Part shown: piece after piece, positions 8,135-15,493 of the stretch | How the letters are laid out: the number at the start of each line of letters is the position of its first letter | Position numbering within the stretch: position 1 is the first letter of the stretch | Source: a virus | IMG/VR virus record: IMGVR_UViG_3300006853_000020 | Location: 1-54,136 of that record | DNA: 54,136 nt | Reading direction: 5' to 3' (one strand) | The notes under the pieces: generated by a model | The model's database searches: none | What the model saw: only the letters and a program-made list of their open reading frames with translations | What the model was told of the DNA's origin: nothing | Position numbers and translations under genes: made by a program

Positions 8135-8987
8135 TGATGACTCCTAGTTGTTCCGCTTCCATCTCTTTTGTGATTGCCCATGCTGGTGCAGACACAGTTG
8201 ACTTGCCGTAGGCTGGCCAGTGTCCTGATCGCAGACACTCAGACCAAATATTGATCGCTCTCGTCCACTTGGTTCGACCAAGGGTCAGCATGGATTCATC
8301 CTGAGTGATCTCGCAGGCGAGGTATGGATACTCAGTCTCAAAGAAGAGGTTCTTGAACTTCACACGGCCAGCCATGTCAGGAAACTTCTTCCCAATTGCT
8401 TCAAGGTAAGCAGCCGCCTGGATGTCATAGCCATATTCGATGATGCTCCTGACGCATGCTGAAGGGTGAGCACAGGATGTTTTCTTTAGGTCGTAAATCA
8501 CATTGTCTTTGATGTGATCGATCATCGCCCGGCAATGCACCTCGCGTCCCTTGTTGTCCTGTACCTGCCACAAGACCACACCTTCGCTCTGGCCGTTTAG
8601 TTCAATTCCAAAACTGTAGAGCTGCTGCTGAATCGCACTGGCCATGCTCGAATACTTCTTTTCCTCTTTCGCCAGCATTGGTATCAGGCCATTGAAACGC
8701 GCTTCGTCGCGGGCGTTTTGCGCCGCCTTGGTTCGGTAGTCGTTGAACTCTTCGGGCATCCAAGCAACCTTGGGTTTGGTTCCCAAAAGCAATGAATGCA
8801 GGATCGTGCCCTCTTCCATATCCTTCGTTGGCTCACCCCTGGCTTTGCCGAGTTTGGGATGTTCCAGCCAGGCGTGATATGGAGAGCGAGTCAATAACTT
8901 GTGGGCAATCGACTGACTCAAAGAAGGCTCTTCGCATGGATCAGCGAAGTACTCCTCTTCAGTCATCACTTGCAAAAGCTCTCGCAT
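8127..8987 (-). CDS. PD-(D/E)XK exonuclease (RecE/YqaJ-like)
   Basis: 286 residues from an ATG preceded by AGGGAGGAAAG; the frame is open 240 bp further upstream but without a plausible start. Key features are EGTILHSLLLG near residue 60, HCRAMIDHI and VIYDLKKTS (the Asp...x-Lys core of the nuclease fold) and YGYDIQAAAYLEAIG (the Gln-x2-x-Tyr helix). This is the pattern of the PDDEXK_12 exonuclease family that resects double-stranded DNA for recombination with the adjacent ATPase. Confidence 0.85.
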   Translation of the reverse strand: MRELLQVMTEEEYFADPCEEPSLSQSIAHKLLTRSPYHAWLEHPKLGKARGEPTKDMEEGTILHSLLLGTKPKVAWMPEEFNDYRTKAAQNARDEARFNGLIPMLAKEEKKYSSMASAIQQQLYSFGIELNGQSEGVVLWQVQDNKGREVHCRAMIDHIKDNVIYDLKKTSCAHPSACVRSIIEYGYDIQAAAYLEAIGKKFPDMAGRVKFKNLFFETEYPYLACEITQDESMLTLGRTKWTRAINIWSECLRSGHWPAYGKSTVSAPAWAITKEMEAEQLGVINV

Positions 8988-9003
8988 CTTTCCTCCCTCT
9001 ATC

Positions 9004-9079
9004 ACTGGGGCAGGGTGGTGTTTTACCCCCTGGCCAACTATCCCTGTCGTGGTTTCTGTAGCCGGCCAGTTGCCCCAGT
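9004..9079 (-). other. Long intergenic stem-loop
   Basis: The 9-bp arms ACTGGGGCA (9004-9012) and TGCCCCAGT (9071-9079) pair perfectly, with an inner 6-bp stem CTGGCC (9030-9035)/GGCCAG (9064-9069). It lies between the membrane protein gene and the exonuclease gene. No T-run follows, so it is more likely a processing or translational control structure than a terminator. Confidence 0.5.
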
Positions 9080-9090
9080 GGTTCCGTTGG

Positions 9091-9504
9091 TTATCTCTTG
9101 AAAAGCCAGTTCCCCAATTGAATCCCGGCGAACAATATCGCCGAGATGACCATGATCCCCACGCCTGACCAAGCCACCACCCTGGCAAAGTAGCCCACAA
9201 AGCCAGGGCTATTCGTGGCAGCGTCAATCAGCGGATAGTTGAGTTTGTTTTCAGCGTCATGGCGCACGATGCAGACGTTGCCGAAGTCAGTGACATTGAA
9301 TATGTCCTGCCCATTCGCTTGGCCGATCCGCTCGATGAATCCAGACCCAAGCAGCCCAGCGATTTCGCCAGGAGGCAACCGATAGCAGATATGCTCCCAC
9401 TCCAACCACTCACCGTAGCAGTTGTGCTTGAGAGTGAAGCCATCGTTCATCAGAGCGAGGATATCGCCCACGGTTATTTCTTCGTTGTCAATTTGGGATA
9501 CCAC
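9091..9504 (-). CDS. Hypothetical protein with C-terminal membrane segment
   Basis: 137 residues, starting at GTG 9504 with GGAGGCAGCCA upstream and overlapping the end of the preceding gene by 17 bp. Residues 1-90 are soluble (ITVGDILALMNDGFTLKHNC, then a LLGSGFIERIG segment). The last 30 (GYFARVVAWSGVGIMVISAILFAGIQLG) form a likely transmembrane helix with a basic tail. Function unknown. Confidence 0.6.
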   Translation of the reverse strand: MVSQIDNEEITVGDILALMNDGFTLKHNCYGEWLEWEHICYRLPPGEIAGLLGSGFIERIGQANGQDIFNVTDFGNVCIVRHDAENKLNYPLIDAATNSPGFVGYFARVVAWSGVGIMVISAILFAGIQLGNWLFKR

Positions 9505-9757
9505 TGGCTGCCTCCTTTGCAGTAATAAACTCATCAAGCACACGTCGATGAGCTGCACCACAGATAATGTCAAAGTCGATGTCATTTTGTCTCTTGGCTG
9601 CTTCCTTGAAAAACCGGTCGATGGCGTTTCTAAATGGGCCAGATATCTGAGATGGAGTGTGGTTAGGAAACTTGTCAGCGACAGTTTTCCATGCATCCTC
9701 AAGCAATGGTGTCATGGTTCTTTTCAAGATGGAAATCAGCCGGTCAAGGTCTTTCAT
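9488..9757 (-). CDS. Hypothetical helical protein
   Basis: 89 residues, all predicted helical by eye (MKDLDRLISILKRTMTPLLED ... FKEAAKRQNDID). The ATG at 9757 is preceded by GGGGGCTTGCAA; a TTG two codons earlier is an alternative. Function unknown. It is translationally overlapped by the membrane-segment gene downstream. Confidence 0.6.
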   Translation of the reverse strand: MKDLDRLISILKRTMTPLLEDAWKTVADKFPNHTPSQISGPFRNAIDRFFKEAAKRQNDIDFDIICGAAHRRVLDEFITAKEAASGIPN

Positions 9758-9851
9758 TTGCAAGCCCCCACCCTCGCACCCTCAGTAGAACCAGTGTGTC
9801 TTTCCATAGCTGATCCTCCAAAGAGTGCGGGGGTCGTTGCTCGCGGGGTTG

Positions 9852-10142
9852 TTATCTGACCTTAGCCTTCATGTCTAATTTGGTTCTGTCGTACAATCCG
9901 AGACGTTCACAGATGCGCATCATCTGGTGAGGTTGATTTCTCTTCTCCAGGAAGATCAGCGCCCCAGCACAATGGAGGCTACTACCGGTTGCTCTAAATT
10001 CAGTAGATCCAGATTCGTCGTCGGTAAGTTCTGCTGTCTTGTGACAAGGGAATTCGCCAGATGAATACCCATTAAGCTGTTTCATCGTGTACCCTCGGGT
10101 GTGCTTGGAGAGGAATGGACAATCAGAGCAAGGTTTTGTCAT
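9852..10142 (-). CDS. Cys/His-rich protein (DUF6283-like)
   Basis: About 96 residues. The order KPCSDCPFL near the start, FPCHKTAE in the middle and LHCAGALIFLEK later matches a small phage family in which Cys-x2-Cys-Pro-Phe, Pro-Cys-His and Cys-Ala-Gly-Ala form a metal site. The start at 10142 is chosen because the motif begins there; the frame is open to 10217. Role unknown. Confidence 0.6.
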   Translation of the reverse strand: MTKPCSDCPFLSKHTRGYTMKQLNGYSSGEFPCHKTAELTDDESGSTEFRATGSSLHCAGALIFLEKRNQPHQMMRICERLGLYDRTKLDMKAKVR

Positions 10143-10210
10143 CGTGTATTGCACTTCAAAGATCCCCCACCATCCCCCATCACGGCACCGGCTACACACC
10201 GGGGCCTGAG

Positions 10211-10384
10211 TCACCACTCGCCATTAGCAGTATCCGCTTCGCCAAAAGTGCATGGGCCGCACATCCCAGTCAGGGGAAGAGTTGGGACTGAGCCACAGAC
10301 AATGCACTCCGTCTGGTAATCTGGGGTAGCGTCAAGTTCTTCAGATTCCAGCGACTCGTTTTCTTTGTGCTTTCGCTTACTCAT
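10211..10384 (-). CDS. Small zinc-finger protein
   Basis: 57 residues: an acidic N-terminal half after a SKRKHK start, then CIVCGSVPTLPLTGMCGPC, a Cys4 zinc knuckle. The ATG at 10384 follows AAAGGGATTGATCCA. It is one of several small zinc-knuckle proteins in this operon and has no recognisable function. Confidence 0.6.
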   Translation of the reverse strand: MSKRKHKENESLESEELDATPDYQTECIVCGSVPTLPLTGMCGPCTFGEADTANGEW

Positions 10385-10443
10385 TGGATCAATCCCTTTA
10401 GCGACAGTTCCCACACCCCCGCCCCCTGCACCGGCAGGGAGGG

Positions 10444-10659
10444 TCAATTCCCAACCGAGCAAACTGGTTGATTATCCTTATCCCGCTGAATCCGGTCATA
10501 CAGTTCCTTTCGCATCGCTCGCATAGTCTGTGAGCCACCGAAACTGAGGATGACTCCACCATGATTCAGACCCGTAACCTTCACGACAAGCAAGGTGTCA
10601 GGCCGAGACACGTCGTATATCACGAGTTCTTCGTTTAGCTTTCGCTTTAGGGATAACAT
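10444..10659 (-). CDS. CsrA/RsmA-like RNA-binding protein
   Basis: 71 residues from an ATG with a strong CGGAGG ribosome binding site. The start MLSLKRKLNEELVIYD aligns by eye with the CsrA first strand (MLxLTRKxGExIxIGD). LLVVKVTGLNHGGVILSF corresponds to the middle strands and MRKELYDRIQRDKD to the last strand and helix, keeping the RNA-contacting arginine of the HR-E-Y segment (here MRKELY). CsrA proteins bind GGA motifs in mRNA leaders to control translation. A phage copy could retune host or early phage mRNA. The divergent middle makes this a homologue, not a canonical CsrA. Confidence 0.7.
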   Translation of the reverse strand: MLSLKRKLNEELVIYDVSRPDTLLVVKVTGLNHGGVILSFGGSQTMRAMRKELYDRIQRDKDNQPVCSVGN

Positions 10660-10882
10660 GCCGAACCTCCGTGGTTTGAAAATCGTTACACACCTTCGAC
10701 TCAAGGTTGCACCTCTTGTGGCACACCTCTCCTGCTTGATTCCAGACGACGCAAACGAGCATTCCGCGATGGATCAGATCATTGACCATTCCCTGGTCGC
10801 CTTGGCTGACCAATAGATTCCCACTGGCTGAGAAGATGTCCTTGGTTGCTGTCAGTCGTTCGTTTGGCTGGAAGAACTTCAT
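10598..10882 (-). CDS. Hypothetical protein overlapping csrA-like gene
   Basis: 94 residues. The N-terminal 60 (MKFFQPNERLTATKDIFSASGNLLVSQGDQGMV) look like a small beta domain of the KOW/SH3 type that handles charged ligands. The last 20 residues overlap the start of the CsrA-like gene in another frame and are basic. An AAGGTGAATC ribosome binding site precedes the ATG. Function unknown. Confidence 0.55.
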   Translation of the reverse strand: MKFFQPNERLTATKDIFSASGNLLVSQGDQGMVNDLIHRGMLVCVVWNQAGEVCHKRCNLESKVCNDFQTTEVRHVIPKAKAKRRTRDIRRVSA

Positions 10883-10932
10883 GATTCACCTTCACGGGGT
10901 AGGCTGGCGTTTAGGAGCATGGGAGGGGCTCC

Positions 10933-11145
10933 TTAATTGAGTTCGGCAATGGATTCGGCCAGTGCTTTGCGGCACTCATGCTTTGAAAACCAAGCCTCGT
11001 AGCTTTCAGCAAATGCCTTAGCAGATGATTTCATTTCATCAGACCAACTGCTGTTGCTTGTGTCTCGCTCAGCCCTCAAAATCAACGCCCTTATGGTTGA
11101 TGCTGAGTAGGCGGATAAACCTCGATTGAAAGACCTGATTTCCAT
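10933..11145 (-). CDS. Hypothetical protein
   Basis: 70 residues, helical and charged, with AGGAGAACTCAAG upstream. It contains SFNRGLSAYSASTIRALILRAERD and ends in ALAESIAELN. No known motif. Part of the tightly packed small-gene section of the early operon. Confidence 0.6.
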   Translation of the reverse strand: MEIRSFNRGLSAYSASTIRALILRAERDTSNSSWSDEMKSSAKAFAESYEAWFSKHECRKALAESIAELN

Positions 11146-11159
11146 CTTGAGTTCTCCTG

Positions 11160-11402
11160 TTAAGCCGCCACCCCCACCGATTCCGCCAGCCGCTGTGAAG
11201 CTCCTACCGAAGAAGCCAGGCGTTCAGCAGTCAGCCGCACATACCGCTGGCCAAGAAGCATGTAGTCGATCATTGCGCATCGGTCAGGAATATTCCGATA
11301 GTCCGTGTTGATAATCAGTTGCTCTTCTTCGACGAAGGCCTTGGCTAGATCTGGGTGGTGCTTTCGCATGTGGCCGAGGATCGAGGCGGTTGAGAGGGTC
11401 AT
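11160..11402 (-). CDS. Hypothetical protein
   Basis: 80 residues; TLSTASILGHMRKHHPDLAKAF at the N-terminus looks like a helix-turn segment, and DYMLLGQRYVRLTAERLASSVGASQRLAESV is helical. It directly follows the small zinc protein gene (3 bp gap). Function unknown. Confidence 0.55.
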   Translation of the reverse strand: MTLSTASILGHMRKHHPDLAKAFVEEEQLIINTDYRNIPDRCAMIDYMLLGQRYVRLTAERLASSVGASQRLAESVGVAA

Positions 11403-11405
11403 TGT

Positions 11406-11645
11406 TTAAGACTCCCAGGGTTGATTGTTCTTGGCTGCATCAATAGCCGTTTCGACAGCTAGATGAGTGTCCACACCAAAGCGACCTGCCAAATATCGTG
11501 GATCATGTTGCGCAGAAAATTCAGCAGCCATGTCAGCGGCACCAAACTCGTAATCCTGCTCACATTGCTTTGAGCAAAAATCACTACCACATGACGCATT
11601 ACACATGATGCAGTAGCCATCCCACGGATTGGTGATGGGGGTCAT
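11406..11645 (-). CDS. Zinc-knuckle protein
   Basis: 79 residues. CIMCNASCGSDFCSKQCEQDY near the N-terminus provides two Cys-x2/3-Cys pairs typical of a treble-clef or HNH-like zinc finger. The remainder (RFGVDTHLAVETAIDAAKNN) is helical. Function unknown. Confidence 0.6.
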   Translation of the reverse strand: MTPITNPWDGYCIMCNASCGSDFCSKQCEQDYEFGAADMAAEFSAQHDPRYLAGRFGVDTHLAVETAIDAAKNNQPWES

Positions 11646-11657
11646 TGGGTGGGCTCC

Positions 11658-11897
11658 TTAAAGAGATGGCTTCTCAACCTCAACAGGGTCGATCAGCCCT
11701 TTCCTAACACAGGCAATCATCAGCCTGCCAAATCGTTCAGTGTGGCGTGCGTGGGCAATCGTGGGATGGTCCATGATGCCCACAAAGATTTCTTTAGGCT
11801 CGATTGGCTTGTGGCGCTCATTGAACAGATCAGCATGCATGGCCACAATGTTGGCCTTGGTGATCGTGTTCTTTCGCCGAATCGCAGTAGCTGGCAT
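11658..11897 (-). CDS. Hypothetical early protein
   Basis: 79 residues. MPATAIRRKNTITKANIVAMHADLF is followed by KEIFVGIMDHPTIAHARHTERFGRLMIACVRKGLI, a compact alpha-helical domain with conserved-looking His residues. The ribosome binding site GAGGAGGAGTTGAG lies at the base of an upstream stem-loop (11921-11945). Function unknown. Confidence 0.6.
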   Translation of the reverse strand: MPATAIRRKNTITKANIVAMHADLFNERHKPIEPKEIFVGIMDHPTIAHARHTERFGRLMIACVRKGLIDPVEVEKPSL

Positions 11898-11920
11898 CTC
11901 TCAACTCCTCCTCACCCACC

Positions 11921-11945
11921 CCACCTGAACCGTTCGGTCGGGTGG
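11921..11945 (-). other. Intergenic stem-loop before ribosome binding site
   Basis: CCACC (11921-11925) pairs with GGTGG (11941-11945), and the inner ACCG/CGGT closes a short loop with one bulge. It lies between two early genes, just upstream of a GAGGAGGAG ribosome binding site. A related hairpin occurs at 12606-12644. The pair may be mRNA processing or stability elements. Confidence 0.45.
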
Positions 11946-12173
11946 TTAAGATGATTTTGGTTGGTTCTCGTAATACAAAACCTTGCCAATCAGCCATGCG
12001 TTTTGATCTTGAAGTTGCCTGATGTAATGCATTAGATGCCGATGACTCGATTGATGGTAAACGACACATGGTGAGTCAGATTGAAAGCCAACTCTTCGTT
12101 TCAATTTGACTGGGACCAATATTGGCTCGTCGATTGGCTTCATGAGGTCAAATTTTCGTTTACTCAGAACCAT
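11946..12173 (-). CDS. Hypothetical early protein
   Basis: 75 residues, basic, with LKRRVGFQSDSPCVVYHQSSHRHLMHYIRQLQDQNAWLI suggesting an amphipathic or coiled helix at the C-terminus. Function unknown. Confidence 0.55.
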   Translation of the reverse strand: MVLSKRKFDLMKPIDEPILVPVKLKRRVGFQSDSPCVVYHQSSHRHLMHYIRQLQDQNAWLIGKVLYYENQPKSS

Positions 12174-12252
12174 GTCTCTTCTTCCTGTTAACTCCCCTAA
12201 TCACTCGCCCCGCCGAACCGTTCAGACAGGGATTCACTTCTATCTCAGTTGG

Positions 12253-12402
12253 CTACTCACGCTTAGAAGCCAATTCCTCGTCTTTTTCATTCAGGTACTC
12301 ACCTGCTGTTGCGAGGAACTCGTTCCAGTCAGGAGCGTCAAGCTCTCTTGCTGCGTTGTCGATAGCGGTCTTGACTGCGTTCTCATGCTCTTGCAGTTTC
12401 AT
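12253..12402 (-). CDS. Small acidic hypothetical protein
   Basis: 49 residues (MKLQEHENAVKTAIDNAAREL ... NEKDEELASKRE), preceded by a perfect GAGGAGGAAAC ribosome binding site. It is helical and highly charged. The strong ribosome binding site and clean packing between neighbours support it as a real gene. Confidence 0.55.
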   Translation of the reverse strand: MKLQEHENAVKTAIDNAARELDAPDWNEFLATAGEYLNEKDEELASKRE

Positions 12403-12419
12403 GTTTCCTCCTCACAGCT

Positions 12420-12569
12420 TTAAGAGGATCGGGCTTGAATGGTCTTTGAGCTAGCAAGCGCACACATTGCGTTCGCCGCATTGCAGGCAGCCTGTGAATA
12501 CTTCATCGCTTCATCAGCCGATTTCGCTTCACTGGCCTTCTTGATCAATTCCTCAACTTGCTTTTCCAT
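12420..12569 (-). CDS. Small helical hypothetical protein
   Basis: 49 residues with the phage-like repeat EAMKYSQAACNAANAMCALA, a small amphipathic helical protein of a type common in phage early regions. GGAGTTAGAACCCA precedes the ATG. Function unknown. Confidence 0.6.
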   Translation of the reverse strand: MEKQVEELIKKASEAKSADEAMKYSQAACNAANAMCALASSKTIQARSS

Positions 12570-12605
12570 TGGGTTCTAACTCCAAAAGAAGATCACCTTC
12601 CAGAA

Positions 12606-12644
12606 CCACCCGCCCCATCTAGACCGTCCAGGTGGGGCGAGTGG
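12606..12644 (-). other. Intergenic stem-loop
   Basis: Twelve bases at 12606-12617 pair with 12633-12644 (11 of 12 pairs; GC-rich). It lies between the first and second genes of the leftward early operon and has no T-run on either side. A similar hairpin occurs at 11921-11945. Confidence 0.45.
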
Positions 12645-12662
12645 GTTTCTCTGACTGATTGG

Positions 12663-12896
12663 TTAGGATGCTTTCCTTGTTGCTTGGTACTGGGGAATAG
12701 CTCGATAAGCTTGCCCCCGTTGGTGTCGATATTTGCGGGCCTGCGCTGCAGTTGTTTGGACGTCAGCGATAGAGCAGCATGCCCGAAACTGGACATCAGT
12801 AGCAGCGAATGAAGCGTTGGTGATTGCCGGGAAGGAAGGCTGACTAGGAACGTATCCTTTGTACTTTGCTTCCCATTGTGGACTTGGTCTTGGCAT
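12663..12896 (-). CDS. First gene of leftward early operon, hypothetical
   Basis: 77 residues, basic, Ala/Gln-rich (ADVQTTAAQARKYRHQRGQAYRAIPQYQ). GAAAGGGAAACAAG precedes the ATG. It is the first gene after the operator/promoter, where a Cro-like or antirepressor function would be expected, but no helix-turn-helix is obvious. Confidence 0.5.
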   Translation of the reverse strand: MPRPSPQWEAKYKGYVPSQPSFPAITNASFAATDVQFRACCSIADVQTTAAQARKYRHQRGQAYRAIPQYQATRKAS

Positions 12897-12968
12897 CTTG
12901 TTTCCCTTTCAGGCTTAGCCTTCCGTTGGGTCGTATAACACTGTTGCTTCTTGCATTGCTGCTGTCAC

Positions 12969-13025
12969 TACAGTATACTGTAGATACAGTACAATACTGT
13001 CACGACAGCATACTGTCAAGACAGT
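12969..13025. promoter_or_regulatory. Palindromic operator cluster of the repressor
   Basis: Three palindromes with the half-site ACAGTA lie in tandem: a perfect 14-mer TACAGTATACTGTA (12969-12982), ACAGTA-CAA-TACTGT (12986-13000) and GACAGCATACTGTC (13004-13017, one mismatch). A half-site GACAGTAT follows at 13020. They overlap the leftward promoter and lie about 50 bp before the repressor gene, the classic layout of a temperate-phage immunity switch. Confidence 0.8.
12991..13019 (-). promoter_or_regulatory. Leftward early promoter
   Basis: On the minus strand a perfect -35 box TTGACA (13014-13019) is followed by a 17-bp spacer and TATTGT (12991-12996, four of six matches, keeping the two first bases and the last). 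The boxes lie within the repressor operators, so repressor binding should shut the early operon off. Expected start near 12984. Confidence 0.7.
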
Positions 13026-13073
13026 ATGGCAATTTTTTCAAATAAACCGAACCTATGGGGGTAGTAACCCTTT

Positions 13074-13337
13074 ATGACTGTGGATTGCTTGATGACATAT
13101 GGCGAGAAGCTCAGTGAGCTCATGGAGATCAAGGGCTTTACCGCTAGATCGCTTTCTGAAGCCACGAATGGCGAAGTTGCAGTAGGAACAATCAACCAGA
13201 TAAAGCAGGATTTGGCGAAGGCACCGAATGCCCATACGCTCGCGCAACTTTGCGTTGCGCTTGATGTTCCTATGGATGAATTTAAGGGGCTCGAGCTGGC
13301 TCCTGGTCGTCGAACGCGGAAGAAGAAAAAGAAGTAG
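13074..13337 (+). CDS. XRE-family repressor-like protein
   Basis: 87 residues. YGEKLSELMEIKGFTARSLSEATNGEVAVGTINQIKQD is a helix-turn-helix of the XRE type, and ALDVPMDEFKGLEL closes the domain; the C-terminus is a run of lysines and arginines. There is no peptidase or dimerisation domain, so it is shorter than lambda CI. Divergent orientation across palindromic operators makes it the likely lysogeny regulator. An ATG at 13092, inside the frame, is an alternative start. Confidence 0.75.
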   Translation: MTVDCLMTYGEKLSELMEIKGFTARSLSEATNGEVAVGTINQIKQDLAKAPNAHTLAQLCVALDVPMDEFKGLELAPGRRTRKKKKK

Positions 13338-13459
13338 CTGTTCATCCGTCACTCTCCCCTTAATCCCTCATCCATGATGTCGCTTTGCAAACAAATCCGT
13401 GTTACTCTCTTCATCATCCACGATACCGCATGTATCAGTGTGGCTCTTAACTCTACCGG

Positions 13460-13651
13460 TTACCGGGTCTTGGGCTCAAACCGCTCCCTCACCTCAGCCA
13501 GGCTGATGCACTTCCCATTAGCCCGATAGAATGTGATGTGCCCTTTGGCTTTCCAACGGATCAGGATGATCGGCGTGATCTTCTTCTTGAGTAGGTTGGA
13601 AATCAGTGTCGCGGCTTCATGGATGGTGATCAGATCGTCCGGTAACTGCAT
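13460..13651 (-). CDS. Excisionase/MerR-like helix-turn-helix protein
   Basis: 63 residues. LITIHEAATLISNLLKKKITPIILIRWKAKGHITFYRANGKCISLAEVRERF has the helix-turn-helix, Trp and wing spacing of MerR/excisionase-type proteins. CAAGGGGCAAAAACG precedes the ATG. It is transcribed opposite to the repressor, and may regulate excision or the switch. Confidence 0.65.
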   Translation of the reverse strand: MQLPDDLITIHEAATLISNLLKKKITPIILIRWKAKGHITFYRANGKCISLAEVRERFEPKTR

Positions 13652-13757
13652 CGTTTTTGCCCCTTGGGGGAGCAAATTTTAGCAAACGGGGTTTCCAAAC
13701 TGGGCAGATTAAGGGAAGAATAAGGGCAGGTTTTGGGAAACTTTGGGAGGTATGATC

Positions 13758-14006
13758 ATGGCAGCTATTCAGGATTTCATGGGTTCACGTTCGATTCAAA
13801 AGGCTATGTGCCAGAGATGTTTTTCGCGTTATCCCCTAGAATCATTAAGCGGTAGTATTGGTCAGCTTCCCCGATGCAGCAGCTGCAACGGCTACTTGGT
13901 TAAGATCGAAGAGTTCTCGTGCGGGGCAGTCATGATATGGTCTGGTGCGCCAACTGATTTCGAGGAGAAAACGAGTGCTGTGCCTGCTGACTCTCTTGGA
14001 CAATGA
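13758..14006 (+). CDS. Zinc-ribbon hypothetical protein
   Basis: 82 residues; CQRCFSRYPLESLSGSIGQLPRCSSC is a zinc ribbon with two Cys-x2-Cys knuckles. The ATG at 13758 has GGGAGG 7 bp upstream; earlier in-frame starts are too close to it. The 3' end overlaps the next plus-strand gene. Function unknown. Confidence 0.6.
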   Translation: MAAIQDFMGSRSIQKAMCQRCFSRYPLESLSGSIGQLPRCSSCNGYLVKIEEFSCGAVMIWSGAPTDFEEKTSAVPADSLGQ

Positions 14007-14217
14007 CCCACTAACCTGGGTGACTGCCATGAACCTTGCTGATCTGAGGCGGTTCCTTCCGGCCCAGATGCAGCAGCTAATCGGTGCGGAACTTGTTCGT
14101 ATGTCTGCACCGGGAACAGGGAAGTATCTGTGGGATGTGGCTATTGGCCGATTCGTGCTTGTTTCTAAGGTTAACTATGCTCAGGGTGTTGAGCAGGTGA
14201 TCTTGCTGGTGAACTGA
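13975..14217 (+). CDS. Hypothetical protein
   Basis: 80 residues starting at GTG 13975 preceded by GAGGAGAAAACGA. VTAMNLADLRRFLPAQMQQLIGAELVR is helical, followed by a beta segment WDVAIGRFVLVSK. It overlaps the preceding zinc-ribbon gene in another frame. Function unknown. Confidence 0.5.
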   Translation: MLCLLTLLDNDPLTWVTAMNLADLRRFLPAQMQQLIGAELVRMSAPGTGKYLWDVAIGRFVLVSKVNYAQGVEQVILLVN

Positions 14218-14229
14218 GGAGAATGTCAG

Positions 14230-14454
14230 ATGAAGATTATCGGGCAGTTGGTCGGAGGGCCTTGTGATGGAGTCGAGATCGATGTTGATCCCAGCGATGA
14301 CTATCCAGATACAGTAGAGGCTTCAGGAACGGACCACGATGAAGTCATCACTTATTACAGACGCCCCATCAAAGGAATGCTGGTCAATAAGCCGAATGCC
14401 ATCAAGAAGGGTATTGGCTATATTTATTTCGACGATCAAGAGGCAGATGAGTAA
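14230..14454 (+). CDS. Hypothetical acidic protein
   Basis: 74 residues. KIIGQLVGGPCDGVEIDVD followed by an aromatic YYRRPIKG segment is the pattern of a small beta-sandwich phage family (GGPxDG). The ribosome binding site is GAGGAGAATGTCAG. Function unknown. Confidence 0.65.
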   Translation: MKIIGQLVGGPCDGVEIDVDPSDDYPDTVEASGTDHDEVITYYRRPIKGMLVNKPNAIKKGIGYIYFDDQEADE

Positions 14455-14462
14455 TCAAGCTA

Positions 14463-14906
14463 TCAAATCACCTGAACACTCAGCCAGTAAATCCCCCGGT
14501 TCTTCCGTTTGATCTTGTTGGCCTTCTCAATTGCCAGTTCCTCGTCGGATACCTCTTCGTAGCGGATCATGGTTCCCCAGGCTTCGTGGCCTTGGAAGAT
14601 GACTGACAGCTTGTCGCTGACCATACCAGCAGCTTCCAGGAGGGCAGCGGATCCCATCTGCGGGGTGCCATTCTCCCACGCTTTCCACAGTGGCTTGATT
14701 ACCCTGGATTGGGCAATCGAGAACTCGTACGCGGTCCCGAGCCAGTTCACGCTCCGAAAGTCCGGTGAGTGACGGCAGGGGGAGAGTCGCTCGATAATCT
14801 TCGCAAGAGAAGCGGATCGGAGAAAAGGATAATGCTTGTCCACAAACTGTGCTACGTGGAGAACAGCACGGTATGCGACCACCTTCCGTGGGATGGCTGC
14901 GGACAT
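14463..14906 (-). CDS. Hypothetical protein
   Basis: 147 residues on the opposite strand, converging on the plus-strand genes. KVVAYRAVLHVAQFVDKHYPFLRSASLAKIIERLSPCRH is helical and is followed by LWKAWENGTPQM, which resembles the helix-turn start of regulators that measure cell or target state, but no motif is decisive. Position between the immunity and integration genes suggests a lysogenic conversion or regulatory gene. Confidence 0.55.
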   Translation of the reverse strand: MSAAIPRKVVAYRAVLHVAQFVDKHYPFLRSASLAKIIERLSPCRHSPDFRSVNWLGTAYEFSIAQSRVIKPLWKAWENGTPQMGSAALLEAAGMVSDKLSVIFQGHEAWGTMIRYEEVSDEELAIEKANKIKRKNRGIYWLSVQVI

Positions 14907-15288
14907 GGGAAATTGCTCAGTATCTGTGTCATCCTAGAGGCCCCAGGGTGTGGGATGAGTTGGGAAATAAAACTACACATCCTTGCGTCCGAGCGAAAAT
15001 CGCCTTGTGAGGATACCAAACTTGGTCAACCGTTAAAAGTAAAAATCGTCACAATTGGCGACTTGGGGTTAATGAGTTTGAGGGGTGGGAAAGATTTGAT
15101 AGCCCGAGACGACGACGTCGAAAACGCCTTGTTTTTCTCTCATAAAGTCAAAAACGACTATAAAAGTGCCCGGGACTTTCTTGAGGCGACGACATTCCCG
15201 AAAACTGCCCCAAATCTTCCCTTAAACTGCCCTGAAAATCTGGCCGGGTTGGTAGAGTGCTGGCCCCTTAACCTGGAGCTAGCCTCAG
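14907..15288. other. Intergenic region before excisionase
   Basis: 382 bp with no convincing gene. It contains AT-rich segments and small inverted repeats: AGTCAAAAACGACT near 15148 and AAAGT(7)ACTTT near 15165, and a GACGACGACGTCG palindrome-like run near 15108. It may hold the attachment site or excisionase binding sites for the integrase, but no such site can be named. Confidence 0.4.
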
Positions 15289-15480
15289 ATGACCTACACG
15301 AAGATCCAACTGGCAACACTGCTCAACATCTCCACCACCACGATTCAGCGGCTAGCTTCCTCTGGGGCTATTCCTGGCAGGATCAGCACCAGGCCTGCTC
15401 TGTGGTCGAAGGCCAAGGTGGATGCCTGGGTATCCAAAGGGGGGCCGAATCTGCTGAGTGCGAAGATTGCTGCCAAGTGA
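15289..15480 (+). CDS. Excisionase-like helix-turn-helix protein
   Basis: 63 residues. MTYTKIQLATLLNISTTTIQRLASSGAIPGRISTRPALWSKAKVDAWVSKG is the winged helix of the excisionase/MerR group (tyrosine, then IQRLASSGAIPGR turn, then WSKAKVDAWV wing). GGAGCTAGCCTCAG precedes the ATG. Located immediately upstream of the integrase gene, it is the likely directionality factor. Confidence 0.8.
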   Translation: MTYTKIQLATLLNISTTTIQRLASSGAIPGRISTRPALWSKAKVDAWVSKGGPNLLSAKIAAK

Positions 15481-15493
15481 ACGCGCCCTATTG

